From NCBI GenBank assembly GCA_946531785.1, contig CAMNAT010000046.1:1-10370 (forward strand): 10,370 nt of DNA. The letters are read 5' to 3'. The translations under genes were made by a program, and so were the position numbers. Positions 1-7,137 of this stretch are shown here, in pieces. The notes under the pieces are model-generated. The model did no database searches, was not told where the DNA came from, and worked only from the letters and a program-made list of their open reading frames with translations. The number at the start of each line of letters is the position of its first letter. Position 1 is the first letter of the stretch. The stretch is from an uncultured Oscillospiraceae bacterium. Its GTDB lineage: Bacteria; Bacillota; Clostridia; UBA1381.

Positions 1-13
1 TTAATTAATTCAC

Positions 14-54
14 AAAAAAAAGACATATACCACAACAAAAAATCGGTATATGCC
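14..54 (-). terminator. Intrinsic terminator after pepP
   Basis: Read on the minus strand, positions 54 to 45 pair with 31 to 22 to form a 10-bp stem (one G-U wobble) around a 13-nt loop, followed at once by eight T residues (21 to 14). The stem begins only 6 nt past the pepP stop codon. This is the classic Rho-independent layout and marks the end of the minus-strand operon. The stem is AT-rich in the middle, so efficiency may be moderate. On the plus strand the hairpin is followed by only three T, so it does not look bidirectional. Confidence 0.85.
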
Positions 55-60
55 TTTAAA

Positions 61-1110
61 CTATATCCGTATAAGATTCTTAGGAGCTGTTGTAAGATCC
101 ACGATCCTTCCATCCACGACCGCAATGAGATCCTCTATCCTCACGCCGCCCCAGCCGTCAATGTATATCCCGGGCTCAACGCTCAGCACGTTGCCGTTTT
201 CAAGCTCGTCCCGGCTTTTTGGTGAAAAATTCGGGCTCTCATGGATCTCCAGCCCCACGCTGTGACCGAGCGAATGCCCGAAGCTGTCGCCATAGCCCGC
301 ATCTCGTATGACGCGGCGGGCAAGCTCGTCCGCCTCCGAGCATGCCATGCCCTGATAAAGCCCGTCTATCGCCGTATTCTGCGCGGCGAGGACTATATCA
401 TATATCTCCTTCTGCTTCGCATCCGGCTCACCAATGACAACGGTGCGCGTCATGTCCGAGCAGTAGCCCTCATACACGCAGCCGAAGTCGAGAGTCAGAA
501 GCTCGCCCTTTTCTATCACCTTATCCGTCGCCACACCATGCGGCATGGATGATCTTACGCCCGATGCGGCTATGGTATCAAACGAGAGCGCGGTCGCGCC
601 CTGCTTCTTCATATAATACTCCAGCTTCAGTGCGACATCGCGCTCGGTCATACCGGCATGCAGCACCTCTATTATATGCATAAATGCGCGGCTGCCTATC
701 TCCTCCGCCTCGGAGATCAGCTTTATCTCGCCGGCATCCTTATTGCGCCGCGGCGCCTCTATCTCCTTCTGCATACGCAAAAAGGTCTTATGTGCCGCCT
801 TCTTTTTCAGTCTGTCGTAAAAGCCGCAGGTGATTATATTTTCCTCAAAGACTATCTCATCCTCTGGAACGGCTGCAAATATCTTTTCCCAGCCATCCTC
901 AAGCTTTATGAGATCAAATTCCGGCGACTGCTGCCGCGCCTGCACATAATAGCGTGAATCGGTGACTAGCATACGCCTGTCCCGGGATATTATGAGAAAC
1001 GCGTCCTCGGAGGTAAAGCCGCTGTAATAGCGGATGTTCGCGCCGCCGGATATGAACGCGGCGCGCCCCTCGCCTATGTTGTTAAGTAATTTTTCAATTC
1101 TTGACAGCAT
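61..1110 (-). CDS. pepP: Xaa-Pro aminopeptidase (M24 family metallopeptidase)
   Basis: A 349-residue cytosolic metallopeptidase expected to remove N-terminal residues that precede proline. An N-terminal creatinase-like domain (about 1-125, with the typical ...RYYSGFTSEDAFLII stretch) precedes the C-terminal pita-bread catalytic domain. All five dimetal ligands are in place: D208 (LTLDFG), D219 (SDMTRT), H283 (GHSVGLEIHE), E312 (SVEPGIYI) and E326 (VRIEDL); H191 in the PHG motif is also present. The length matches the short bacterial aminopeptidase P / PepQ-like group, so prolidase activity on dipeptides cannot be excluded. The ATG at 1110 lies inside the end of aroQ (17-nt overlap) with GGAGG 9 nt upstream, which suggests translational coupling. 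In many clostridia efp follows aroQ-pepP; here a terminator follows instead. Confidence 0.93.
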   Translation of the reverse strand: MLSRIEKLLNNIGEGRAAFISGGANIRYYSGFTSEDAFLIISRDRRMLVTDSRYYVQARQQSPEFDLIKLEDGWEKIFAAVPEDEIVFEENIITCGFYDRLKKKAAHKTFLRMQKEIEAPRRNKDAGEIKLISEAEEIGSRAFMHIIEVLHAGMTERDVALKLEYYMKKQGATALSFDTIAASGVRSSMPHGVATDKVIEKGELLTLDFGCVYEGYCSDMTRTVVIGEPDAKQKEIYDIVLAAQNTAIDGLYQGMACSEADELARRVIRDAGYGDSFGHSLGHSVGLEIHESPNFSPKSRDELENGNVLSVEPGIYIDGWGGVRIEDLIAVVDGRIVDLTTAPKNLIRI

Positions 1111-1528
1111 CGCAAAGCGCCTCCAGCGCGTACAGATAGCCCTTGAAGCCCAGACCGCAGATCTGACCGATGCATTCGGCGACTGTTACCGAGGTGTGTC
1201 TGAATTCCTCGCGCTTATGTATATTTGAGATATGCACCTCGATGGCAGGGAGCTTAACAGATCCCAAAGCGTCGCGGATAGCATACGAATAGTGCGTGAA
1301 CGCGCCCGGATTTATTATGATGCCGTCATAGCGCCCCAGAGCGTTCTGTATCTCATCGCAGATCGCGCCCTCATAATTGCTCTGAAAAAAACCGACCTCG
1401 CAGCCGAGCTGCTTTGCCCGCTCCGATATCTGCTCCTCAAGCGTAGAGAGCGTATTCTTTCCGTATATATCCGGCTCGCGCACGCCGAGCATGTTGAGGT
1501 TCACTCCGTTTATAACTAAAAATCTCAT
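1094..1528 (-). CDS. aroQ: 3-dehydroquinate dehydratase, type II
   Basis: Type II dehydroquinase, which converts 3-dehydroquinate to 3-dehydroshikimate in the shikimate pathway; the family forms cytosolic dodecamers. The 144-residue length is typical. Visible motifs run in family order: NGVNLNMLGVREP (7-19) with R17, catalytic Y22 in the IYG motif, FQSNYEG (48-54), the INPGAFTH loop (72-79) with N73 and H79, and EVHISNIHKREEFRHTS (97-113) with H99, R106 and R110. The usual His of FQSNHEG is Tyr here, a common variant. The start is fixed by the ATGA overlap with the ispG stop (positions 1528-1525) and an AAAGGAG about 11 nt upstream, so it is probably coupled to ispG translation. The only shikimate gene in the window. 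Confidence 0.95.
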   Translation of the reverse strand: MRFLVINGVNLNMLGVREPDIYGKNTLSTLEEQISERAKQLGCEVGFFQSNYEGAICDEIQNALGRYDGIIINPGAFTHYSYAIRDALGSVKLPAIEVHISNIHKREEFRHTSVTVAECIGQICGLGFKGYLYALEALCDAVKN

Positions 1529-2574
1529 AGCTTATCTATCTCCTTTATCAGCTCGCTTACCGCTATCTCCTCGGGCACCTTCCTTAATATCTGTCCCTTT
1601 TTGAATATAAGGCACTCGCCCTTGCCGCCGGCAAGCCCGATGTCCGCGTCCCGCGCCTCGCCCGGGCCGTTCACCGCGCAGCCCATGACCGCGACCTTTA
1701 TGTTTTTATCCACATTCATCAGCCGCTCCTCGACCTCGGTAGCTATGCCGATGAGATCGATCTGAGTCCTGCCGCAGGTCGGGCATGAAACGAATTCCAC
1801 GCCGCCTTCTCTTGCGCCGAGCGTCCTTAAAATATCCTTAGCCGCGTATATCTCGCGCACGGGATCAGCTGTGAGCGACACGCGCACGGTGTCACCGATG
1901 CCCTCCGAGAGAAGCGCGCCTATACCTATACTGGATTTTATTGTCCCCATCCGCTCTGTGCCGGATTCGGTCACGCCGACATGCAGAGGTATATCGGACT
2001 CGCGCGAGAACATCCTGTACGCATCTATCATAACGGGCACATTCGATACCTTTATAGAAACCACGATATCAGAAAAGTCCACATCATGGAGTATCTCAAC
2101 ATGCCCCATCGCACTCTTGACAAGCGCCTCGGCGGTCGCGCCACCGTAACGCGCTACCAGCTCTTTTTCGAGCGAGCCGCCGTTAACGCCTATCCTTATC
2201 GGGATGCCGCGTTCCTTTGCCGCGTCCGCGACGAGCTTCACCCGGTCGCGGCTGCCGATGTTGCCGGGGTTTATACGCACCTTGTCGATGCCGTTCTCTA
2301 TACACTTCAATGCGAGCCGGTAATCGAAATGGATATCGGCAACGAGCGGGATATGGATATTTTTCTTTATCCCCCTGATCGCCTCCGCCGCCTCCATATC
2401 CGGCACCGCCACGCGGATGATCTCGCAGCCGGCCTCCTCGAGCCGCAGTATCTGCTCCGTCGTCGCCTTTATATCACGAGTGTCGGTGTTGCACATGGAC
2501 TGGATGACTACCGGATTATCCCCGCCTATCATCACTCCCCCGACATTTACCGCTCTTGTTATTCTTCTGTTCAT
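1525..2574 (-). CDS. ispG: 4-hydroxy-3-methylbut-2-enyl diphosphate synthase (MEP pathway)
   Basis: IspG/GcpE, a [4Fe-4S] enzyme that reduces the cyclic intermediate MEcPP to HMBPP, the penultimate MEP step. From the chosen ATG it has 349 residues, normal for the single-domain bacterial form. The TIM-barrel half contains QSMCNTDT (25-32), ADIHFDYRLAL (79-89) and VRINPGNIG (99-107). The C-terminal half carries the cluster ligands C264 and C267 (SCPTCGRT), C299 and E306 (MGCAVNGPGEARDADIG). A longer reading from TTG at 2592 is possible, but its first codons are the Shine-Dalgarno sequence for the ATG at 2574, so the shorter start is used. It sits between rseP and aroQ and shares the operon with dxr, another enzyme of its pathway. 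Confidence 0.96.
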   Translation of the reverse strand: MNRRITRAVNVGGVMIGGDNPVVIQSMCNTDTRDIKATTEQILRLEEAGCEIIRVAVPDMEAAEAIRGIKKNIHIPLVADIHFDYRLALKCIENGIDKVRINPGNIGSRDRVKLVADAAKERGIPIRIGVNGGSLEKELVARYGGATAEALVKSAMGHVEILHDVDFSDIVVSIKVSNVPVMIDAYRMFSRESDIPLHVGVTESGTERMGTIKSSIGIGALLSEGIGDTVRVSLTADPVREIYAAKDILRTLGAREGGVEFVSCPTCGRTQIDLIGIATEVEERLMNVDKNIKVAVMGCAVNGPGEARDADIGLAGGKGECLIFKKGQILRKVPEEIAVSELIKEIDKL

Positions 2575-2582
2575 TTTATAAG

Positions 2583-2589
2583 CTCCTCT
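2583..2589 (-). promoter_or_regulatory. Ribosome binding site deciding the ispG start
   Basis: AGAGGAG on the minus strand, 8 nt before the ATG at 2574. It lies inside the codons that an alternative TTG start at 2592 would use, which argues against that longer start. Confidence 0.75.
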
Positions 2590-2595
2590 CAAGCT

Positions 2596-3753
2596 TTATT
2601 GTCCCGATATCAGCTTTGCTATATCGTTATACGACACAAATATTATCAGCCCTATCAAGAGCGCGAAGCCTATCGCGTGGACAAGCCCCTCCTTATCCGG
2701 CGGCACGCGGCGGCGCGTTATCAGCTCGAACAGCATGAATATCAGCCGTCCGCCGTCAAGCGCGGGGATCGGCAAAAGATTGAATACGCCGAGGTTTATC
2801 GTTAAGAGCGCTGTGAGATTCAGCACATACAGCCAGCTCCCGCTGCCGGAGTGCACCGCATCGTTTACCGCGGACACCACTCCCACCGGACCGCTCATCT
2901 GATCCATGCCGACCTTGCCTGTCACAAGCTGCCACAGCGAGGTATAGACGAGCTTTACAACGAACTTTGTCTCGTTCCACGCCTCTCCCCAGATATTTAT
3001 GAAATTCACATTTTCCTGATGCGGACGGAAGCCGATTATGAGCCGCGTCTGCGTCTCGGTCGTGCCGATCTTGCCATCGTCCTTTATCACCGTGTCGCTG
3101 TACGGATAGAAGCCGCTCTGATCCTCTTTTCCGTTGGTCGAGCTTTTCACCTCTATCCCGTCCGGAGTATAGGTATAGCTCGTTTCTATCTCTGAGGGCT
3201 TGAACTTAAATGTCAGCTTTTCTCCGTTACGCTTTACGGTAACACTTTGCTCCTCATCCTGCCTGAAATCGCTTGCATAGAGCGCGATATCGCTGTAGAA
3301 GCTCACACCCTTGCCGTTGATCGCGACTATCCTGTCACCCGGCATCAGACCGGCTGATCCGATATAGCTGTTGGGGACGACCTCCTCAACAACATTGGTC
3401 GCAAATGGTGATGTGTTTGCCACGATTATCAGAAATATCACGAAGCCGAGCAGGATATTCATAAGTCCGCCCGCCGCAACGACGATTATCCGCTGCCATA
3501 CGGGACGGTTCGAGAACGCGCGCGGATCGTCGGATTCCTCATCCTCGCCCTCGAACTTGCAGTAGCCTCCGAGCGGTATCGCCCGCAGCGAATACTGTAT
3601 CTCTGATTTTTTGCTCTTCAAAATTGCCGGGCCGAAGCCGATGGAGTATTCCAGTATGCGGAAGCCCATCAGCCTTGCCGTTATGAAATGACCGAACTCG
3701 TGAAGCGATACCATCACGAGAAAGATCACAATAGTTACAATAGCAGTAACCAA
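2596..3753 (-). CDS. rseP: RIP metalloprotease RseP (site-2 protease family, M50)
   Basis: A membrane-embedded zinc protease that cleaves transmembrane segments of substrates such as anti-sigma factors or signal-peptide remnants. It has 385 residues. HEFGH at 18-22 in the first membrane segment gives the zinc ligands and catalytic Glu. A second hydrophobic segment lies at about 88-112, and a PDZ-like domain around 120-185 includes GLMPGDRIVAINGKGV. The insert at about 190-240 is polar. SGPVGV follows at 287-292, then the NLLPIPALDGGR motif (325-336) with the third zinc ligand, and a last membrane segment at about 358-375. The start is TTG: a strong GGAGG lies 8 nt upstream, and the next Met (residue 14) would remove the first membrane segment just before HEFGH. 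The natural substrate is unknown; the operon position beside cdsA and dxr is the usual one in Firmicutes. Confidence 0.95.
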   Translation of the reverse strand: MVTAIVTIVIFLVMVSLHEFGHFITARLMGFRILEYSIGFGPAILKSKKSEIQYSLRAIPLGGYCKFEGEDEESDDPRAFSNRPVWQRIIVVAAGGLMNILLGFVIFLIIVANTSPFATNVVEEVVPNSYIGSAGLMPGDRIVAINGKGVSFYSDIALYASDFRQDEEQSVTVKRNGEKLTFKFKPSEIETSYTYTPDGIEVKSSTNGKEDQSGFYPYSDTVIKDDGKIGTTETQTRLIIGFRPHQENVNFINIWGEAWNETKFVVKLVYTSLWQLVTGKVGMDQMSGPVGVVSAVNDAVHSGSGSWLYVLNLTALLTINLGVFNLLPIPALDGGRLIFMLFELITRRRVPPDKEGLVHAIGFALLIGLIIFVSYNDIAKLISGQ

Positions 3754-3761
3754 AATATTTA

Positions 3762-3766
3762 CCTCC
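3762..3766 (-). promoter_or_regulatory. Ribosome binding site supporting a TTG start of rseP
   Basis: GGAGG on the minus strand, 8 nt before the TTG at 3753 and immediately after the dxr stop codon. No in-frame ATG or GTG lies near it, so rseP appears to start at UUG, a choice that may hold down its expression. Confidence 0.8.
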
Positions 3767-3767
3767 C

Positions 3768-4922
3768 TTACAGGGATCTTACTATCTCCCTTGCCTCTTT
3801 ATCCGCGGCATATATCTCCTCAAGCGACGGATCGACCGCAGCTCTGTGTCTTTCCATCGCCTTCTCTATCGCCTCGGAAATACCTAAATACGAGAGCCTG
3901 CCCTTCATGAACAGCTCTACCGCCGCCTCGTCCGCGGCATTATATACCGCCGCGAGCGTGCTGCCCATCTGTCCGCCCTCGCGCCCGGCGCGCTTTGCAA
4001 GCTCCAGGGCATAGAAGGTATCGGTATCAGGCTCCTCAAATGTCAGCGAGCCGTAGCTTATGAGATCAAGCTCGTTTTTCGGTATGCTCAAACGCTTGGG
4101 ATATGTCAGCGCAAGCTGGATCGGCAGACGCATATCCGGTGCGCCGAGCTGCGCGATAACAGCGTTATCGACAAACTCCACCGCCGAATGCAGAACGCTC
4201 TGACGATGCACAACGACCCTGATATCATCAACATCAACGCCGAAAAGCCACTTTGCCTCGATCACCTCTAAGCCCTTGTTTGCAAGCGTTGAGGAATCTA
4301 TCGTGACCTTTGCGCCCATATCCCAGTTGGGATTGTGCAGCGCCTGCTCCGGCGTTATATTTTTAAGCTCCTCTTTTTTCTTCCCGAAGAACTCGCCGCC
4401 GGACGCGGTGAGTATTATCCGTTTTATCTCCTTCTTGTCGTTCATGCCAAGCATGGACTGGAATATCGCCGAATGCTCGCTGTCAACGGGAATTATGCAC
4501 TTTCCGTACTCCGCCTCGCATTTTTTTATTATGTTGCCGGCTGCGACAAGCGTCTCCTTATTGGCGAGCGCGACGCGCTTTCTGCTCCTTATCGCGGCAA
4601 TGGTCGGCTCTATTCCCGCCATGCCGACAACGGATACCACCGCCGTCTCAGCCTCCGGCAATGCCGCGGCCTCGGTTATGCTGTCTTTGCCGCCCTCTAC
4701 CCTTATATCGGTATCGGCAAGCCGTATTTTAAGCTCCATTGCCGCCGCCTCGTCCGCGGCGCAGACAAGCGCGGGGCGGAATTCCCTTGCCTGCTCCTCT
4801 AAAAGTCTTATATTCCTGTTCCCTGTGATCGCCGCCACGCTGAACTCATCGCTGTGATCGCGGACGATCTCAAGCGTCTGGGTACCGATCGAGCCGGTCG
4901 AGCCAAGAATCGATATCTTCAT
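3768..4922 (-). CDS. dxr: 1-deoxy-D-xylulose 5-phosphate reductoisomerase
   Basis: Dxr/IspC, the NADPH-dependent enzyme that turns DXP into 2-C-methyl-D-erythritol 4-phosphate, the first committed MEP step. The product has 384 residues from the ATG, the normal length. Motifs in order: nucleotide-binding GSTGSIG (7-13), ALANKE (118-123), metal and substrate site VDSEHSAIFQ (146-155, with D147 and E149), TASGGEF (172-178), the TIDSSTLANKGLEVIEA stretch (207-223) with N215, K216 and metal ligand E219, and the flexible-loop HRQSVLHS (239-246). A TTG directly before the ATG could add one Met, but AGAGGT is 7 nt from the ATG and only 4 nt from the TTG, so the ATG at 4922 is preferred. It follows cdsA by 15 nt and precedes rseP by 14 nt. 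This is the family targeted by fosmidomycin. Confidence 0.96.
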   Translation of the reverse strand: MKISILGSTGSIGTQTLEIVRDHSDEFSVAAITGNRNIRLLEEQAREFRPALVCAADEAAAMELKIRLADTDIRVEGGKDSITEAAALPEAETAVVSVVGMAGIEPTIAAIRSRKRVALANKETLVAAGNIIKKCEAEYGKCIIPVDSEHSAIFQSMLGMNDKKEIKRIILTASGGEFFGKKKEELKNITPEQALHNPNWDMGAKVTIDSSTLANKGLEVIEAKWLFGVDVDDIRVVVHRQSVLHSAVEFVDNAVIAQLGAPDMRLPIQLALTYPKRLSIPKNELDLISYGSLTFEEPDTDTFYALELAKRAGREGGQMGSTLAAVYNAADEAAVELFMKGRLSYLGISEAIEKAMERHRAAVDPSLEEIYAADKEAREIVRSL

Positions 4923-4937
4923 CAATTATACCTCTTA

Positions 4938-5738
4938 TTATAATATTACGAACAGACAGTAAAAATACACAAACGGCGCAACAAACATAACGCTGTCGAA
5001 TCTGTCCATGAATCCGCCGTGACCGGGGAATATGCTGCCGTAGTCCTTTATGCCCGTATCACGCTTGACCGCAGACGCGCAAAGATCGCCGATCTGCGAT
5101 GCAGCAGATCCGACCATGCCCAGAGCGCCGAGCTTTATATAGTCGATAGCTGCGGGCGCGCTGCCGCCTATCGGAAGACCCAGCTTATCCATGATAAGCA
5201 CATAGAGCATCGTAAAGACGGCGGCAAATACCACAGCGCCCACAGAGCCCTCAACGGTCTTTTTCGGGCTGACATGCGGTATGAGCTTATGCTTGCCTAA
5301 GAATGTTCCGCAGAAATATGCCGCGGTGTCGCTGCCCCACGCGATTATGAACACAAATGCCATGTACTCCGTGCCGATCCCCTTCAATAGCGCTATGCAG
5401 CCCATGAAGAGAGTTATATACACCGTCATAAACGCCGCCGAGAACACCTCGCGATAGCCCTTTTTGCCATGCAGCGCGATGAGCATGACCATGGTTATTA
5501 CAAGCATAGCGCACATCGCAAGCTCGACTTTTGCGAAATACATGCCCGCCATGAGTATCAGCGAGGATATATACCCTGACACCTTGAGCACCGCGGAATC
5601 CGTTATGGCGCCGAACACCTCATGCAGCATCAGAAGTATCACCAGCCCCATCGCTATCTGGAACGGTATAGTTCCGGCAATGAGGATGCCGAAAAATATC
5701 CCGAGTGCCACAACTGATGTAATAATTCTTTTAAGCAT
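4938..5738 (-). CDS. cdsA: Phosphatidate cytidylyltransferase (CDP-diacylglycerol synthase)
   Basis: An integral membrane enzyme that makes CDP-diacylglycerol from phosphatidate and CTP, the branch point for phosphatidylglycerol and other phospholipids. The product is 266 residues and largely hydrophobic, with about seven to eight membrane segments (for example near 5-22, 26-45, 55-70, 72-90, 100-118, 124-145, 168-184 and 249-266). The polar stretch GSDTAAYFCG...HVSPKKTVEGSVG (135-167) and the family signature from S211 to D248 are both visible; the latter has the D218, K225-R226, K231-D232, PGHGG and DRFD elements. The ATG lies inside the end of uppS (8-nt overlap) with GGAGGTG 6 nt upstream, so it is probably translationally coupled to uppS. 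Confidence 0.95.
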   Translation of the reverse strand: MLKRIITSVVALGIFFGILIAGTIPFQIAMGLVILLMLHEVFGAITDSAVLKVSGYISSLILMAGMYFAKVELAMCAMLVITMVMLIALHGKKGYREVFSAAFMTVYITLFMGCIALLKGIGTEYMAFVFIIAWGSDTAAYFCGTFLGKHKLIPHVSPKKTVEGSVGAVVFAAVFTMLYVLIMDKLGLPIGGSAPAAIDYIKLGALGMVGSAASQIGDLCASAVKRDTGIKDYGSIFPGHGGFMDRFDSVMFVAPFVYFYCLFVIL

Positions 5739-6483
5739 TATCTACACCTCCGAATCGTCTGCCGCGGTTCTGGAATATCCTTATGCACTCATGCAGATCC
5801 TCCGGCTTGAAGTCCGGCCACGGCTTATCTACAAACACCATCTCAGCATAGCTTATCTGCCAGAGCATGAAGTTCGATATCCGCTGCTCGCCGCTGGTGC
5901 GGATCAGAAGATCCACATCAGGCTGTCCGGCGGTGTAAAGACCTTGGTCTATATCCTTTTCTGTGATCGACTCCGGATCGAGCTCGCCCGCTGCCGCGCG
6001 GCGGCAAAGCTGCTTTGCCGAATGCACAAGCTCCTCGCGTCCGCCGTAGTTGAGCGCGATGTTCATAACTATCCCCGAGCGGTCTGCCGTCAGCTTTTCG
6101 GTCGCGATTATCTGCTCCTGTATCTCCTTTGAAAGCTCCTTTCGCGAGCCGATGGCGCGGATCCTTACATTCTCGCCCGCAAGCGAACGCTCCGCGTCCT
6201 TTAAGTACCCGAGCAGGAGGTTCATAAGATAATCCACCTCCGCCTTAGGCCGCTTCCAGTTCTCGGTCGAGAACGCGTAAACGGTTATATATTTAACTCC
6301 GAGATTATTCGCCTCGGTAACTATCTTCTTCAGTCCCTCTGCGCCCGCGCTGTGTCCTGCGCTCCGCGGCAGTCCGCGCTTTTTTGCCCATCTGCCGTTG
6401 CCGTCCATGATAACCCCTATATGCTGAGGGAGCTTGGTGAGATCTATATCTCGTTTTACTTCTTTCTTTTTCTTAAAAAACAT
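5731..6483 (-). CDS. uppS: Isoprenyl transferase (undecaprenyl diphosphate synthase)
   Basis: A cis-prenyltransferase that extends farnesyl diphosphate with isopentenyl units to undecaprenyl diphosphate, the lipid carrier for peptidoglycan and surface polysaccharides. It has 250 residues. Conserved regions in order: MDGNGRWAKKRG (26-37) with catalytic D27, SAGHSAG (41-47), VYAFSTENWKRP (68-79), LNYGGREE (144-151), and DLLIRTSGEQRISNF (191-205), then SYAEMVFVDKPWP (211-223). The Lys-rich N-terminal tail before residue 19 is a usual lineage extension. The start is ATG with AAAGGA 8 nt upstream. An unusually strong hairpin lies in the leader between frr and this gene (see that entry). Isoprenoid precursors come from the MEP pathway, two of whose genes (dxr, ispG) lie downstream. 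Confidence 0.96.
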   Translation of the reverse strand: MFFKKKKEVKRDIDLTKLPQHIGVIMDGNGRWAKKRGLPRSAGHSAGAEGLKKIVTEANNLGVKYITVYAFSTENWKRPKAEVDYLMNLLLGYLKDAERSLAGENVRIRAIGSRKELSKEIQEQIIATEKLTADRSGIVMNIALNYGGREELVHSAKQLCRRAAAGELDPESITEKDIDQGLYTAGQPDVDLLIRTSGEQRISNFMLWQISYAEMVFVDKPWPDFKPEDLHECIRIFQNRGRRFGGVDNA

Positions 6484-6504
6484 ATTTATTTTCCTTTATA
6501 TACA

Positions 6505-6537
6505 ACAGTATCGCGCGCAAGCGGCGCGCGATACTGT
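6505..6537 (-). other. Perfect 14-bp hairpin in the frr-uppS gap
   Basis: Positions 6505-6518 (ACAGTATCGCGCGC on the plus strand) pair without mismatch with 6524-6537, leaving a 5-nt loop. On the transcribed minus strand the stem ends 7 nt before the uppS Shine-Dalgarno (6497-6492) and begins about 22 nt after the frr stop codon. The bases after the stem are TGTATATAAAGG, not a T-run, so a standard intrinsic terminator is not supported. An RNA processing site, a 3'-end stabiliser for the upstream transcript, or a partial attenuator are possible. This is the only inter-gene gap in the operon above 30 nt. Confidence 0.7.
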
Positions 6538-6559
6538 GTGCTTCATTGATTTTAAGCCA

Positions 6560-7111
6560 TCAAAGCTCGGTGATCTCCTTTTCCTTGTCAGCTGTTACGC
6601 TGTCGATCTCCTTGATATACTTATCGGTAAGGTTCTGGATATCCTTCTCGATCTTCTTCATATCATCCTCGGTGATCTCGCCGTTCTTTTTCTGCTTCTT
6701 ATAGTCCTCTATGCTGTCGCGGCGCACATTTCTGATCGATACCTTTGCCTCCTCAGCATATTTCTTGACCTTCTTTACAAGCTCTTTTCTGCGCTCCTCG
6801 GTTAGCGGCGGGAATGTGAGTCTTATCACCTTGCCGTCGTTCTGCGGTGAGATGCCGAGCTCAGACTTATTGATAGCCTTCTCGATCTCCTTGATGATCG
6901 AGCCGTCCCACGGCTGGATAACGAGCATCCTGGGCTCCGGCGATGAGATCGCGCCGACCTGGTTGATCGGTGTCATTGTGCCGTAGTATTCAACAGATAT
7001 CTTGTCGAGCACAGACGCGTTTGCGCGTCCGGCGCGGATGGTCTTGAACTCGCTTACAAGCTCGTCAACTCTCTTTTCCATCCTGCGTTCGACTTCGGGA
7101 TAATTAGCCAT
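6560..7111 (-). CDS. frr: Ribosome recycling factor
   Basis: RRF splits post-termination ribosomes together with EF-G and is cytosolic and essential. The 183-residue product from the chosen ATG matches the family length of about 185. It has the long three-helix-bundle ends (about 1-30 and 105-183) and the small beta domain between. Family hallmarks seen: FKTIRAGRAN (22-31), VEYYGTMTPINQVG (40-53), PEPRMLVIQPWD (58-69), NDGKVIRLTFPPLTEERRKEL (91-111) and RNVRRDSI (127-134). A longer reading from 7141 would add ten residues and overlap the pyrH stop, but it would swallow the ideal AGGAGG for the ATG at 7111, so the shorter form is annotated. The next gene upstream, pyrH, is 26 nt away, the standard bacterial order. 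Confidence 0.97.
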   Translation of the reverse strand: MANYPEVERRMEKRVDELVSEFKTIRAGRANASVLDKISVEYYGTMTPINQVGAISSPEPRMLVIQPWDGSIIKEIEKAINKSELGISPQNDGKVIRLTFPPLTEERRKELVKKVKKYAEEAKVSIRNVRRDSIEDYKKQKKNGEITEDDMKKIEKDIQNLTDKYIKEIDSVTADKEKEITEL

Positions 7112-7121
7112 AGAATAAATG

Positions 7122-7127
7122 CCTCCT
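7122..7127 (-). promoter_or_regulatory. Ribosome binding site deciding the frr start
   Basis: AGGAGG on the minus strand, 10 nt before the ATG at 7111. It falls inside the alternative N-terminal extension that would begin at 7141 and therefore favours the 183-residue form. Confidence 0.8.
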
Positions 7128-7137
7128 TTTTCTAAAA

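Noticed and set aside
1981..2805. Long plus-strand open frame of 274 codons opposite ispG and rseP.
   Set aside because: Both minus-strand genes have complete family motifs. The antisense frame is rich in Arg, His and Tyr, has no recognisable domain and no convincing ribosome binding site, so it is a shadow of codon bias.
4276..4857. Plus-strand open frame of 193 codons opposite dxr.
   Set aside because: It is Ser/Ala/Ile-rich low-complexity translation entirely within a well-supported gene on the other strand.
5464..6132. Plus-strand open frame of 222 codons spanning the cdsA/uppS junction.
   Set aside because: It covers two conserved minus-strand genes, including their 8-nt overlap, and shows no family motif.
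6505..6537. Calling the frr-uppS hairpin an intrinsic terminator.
   Set aside because: The bases after the stem are mixed (TGTATATAAAGG) with no T-run, and the essential gene uppS begins shortly after with no separate promoter that I can see.
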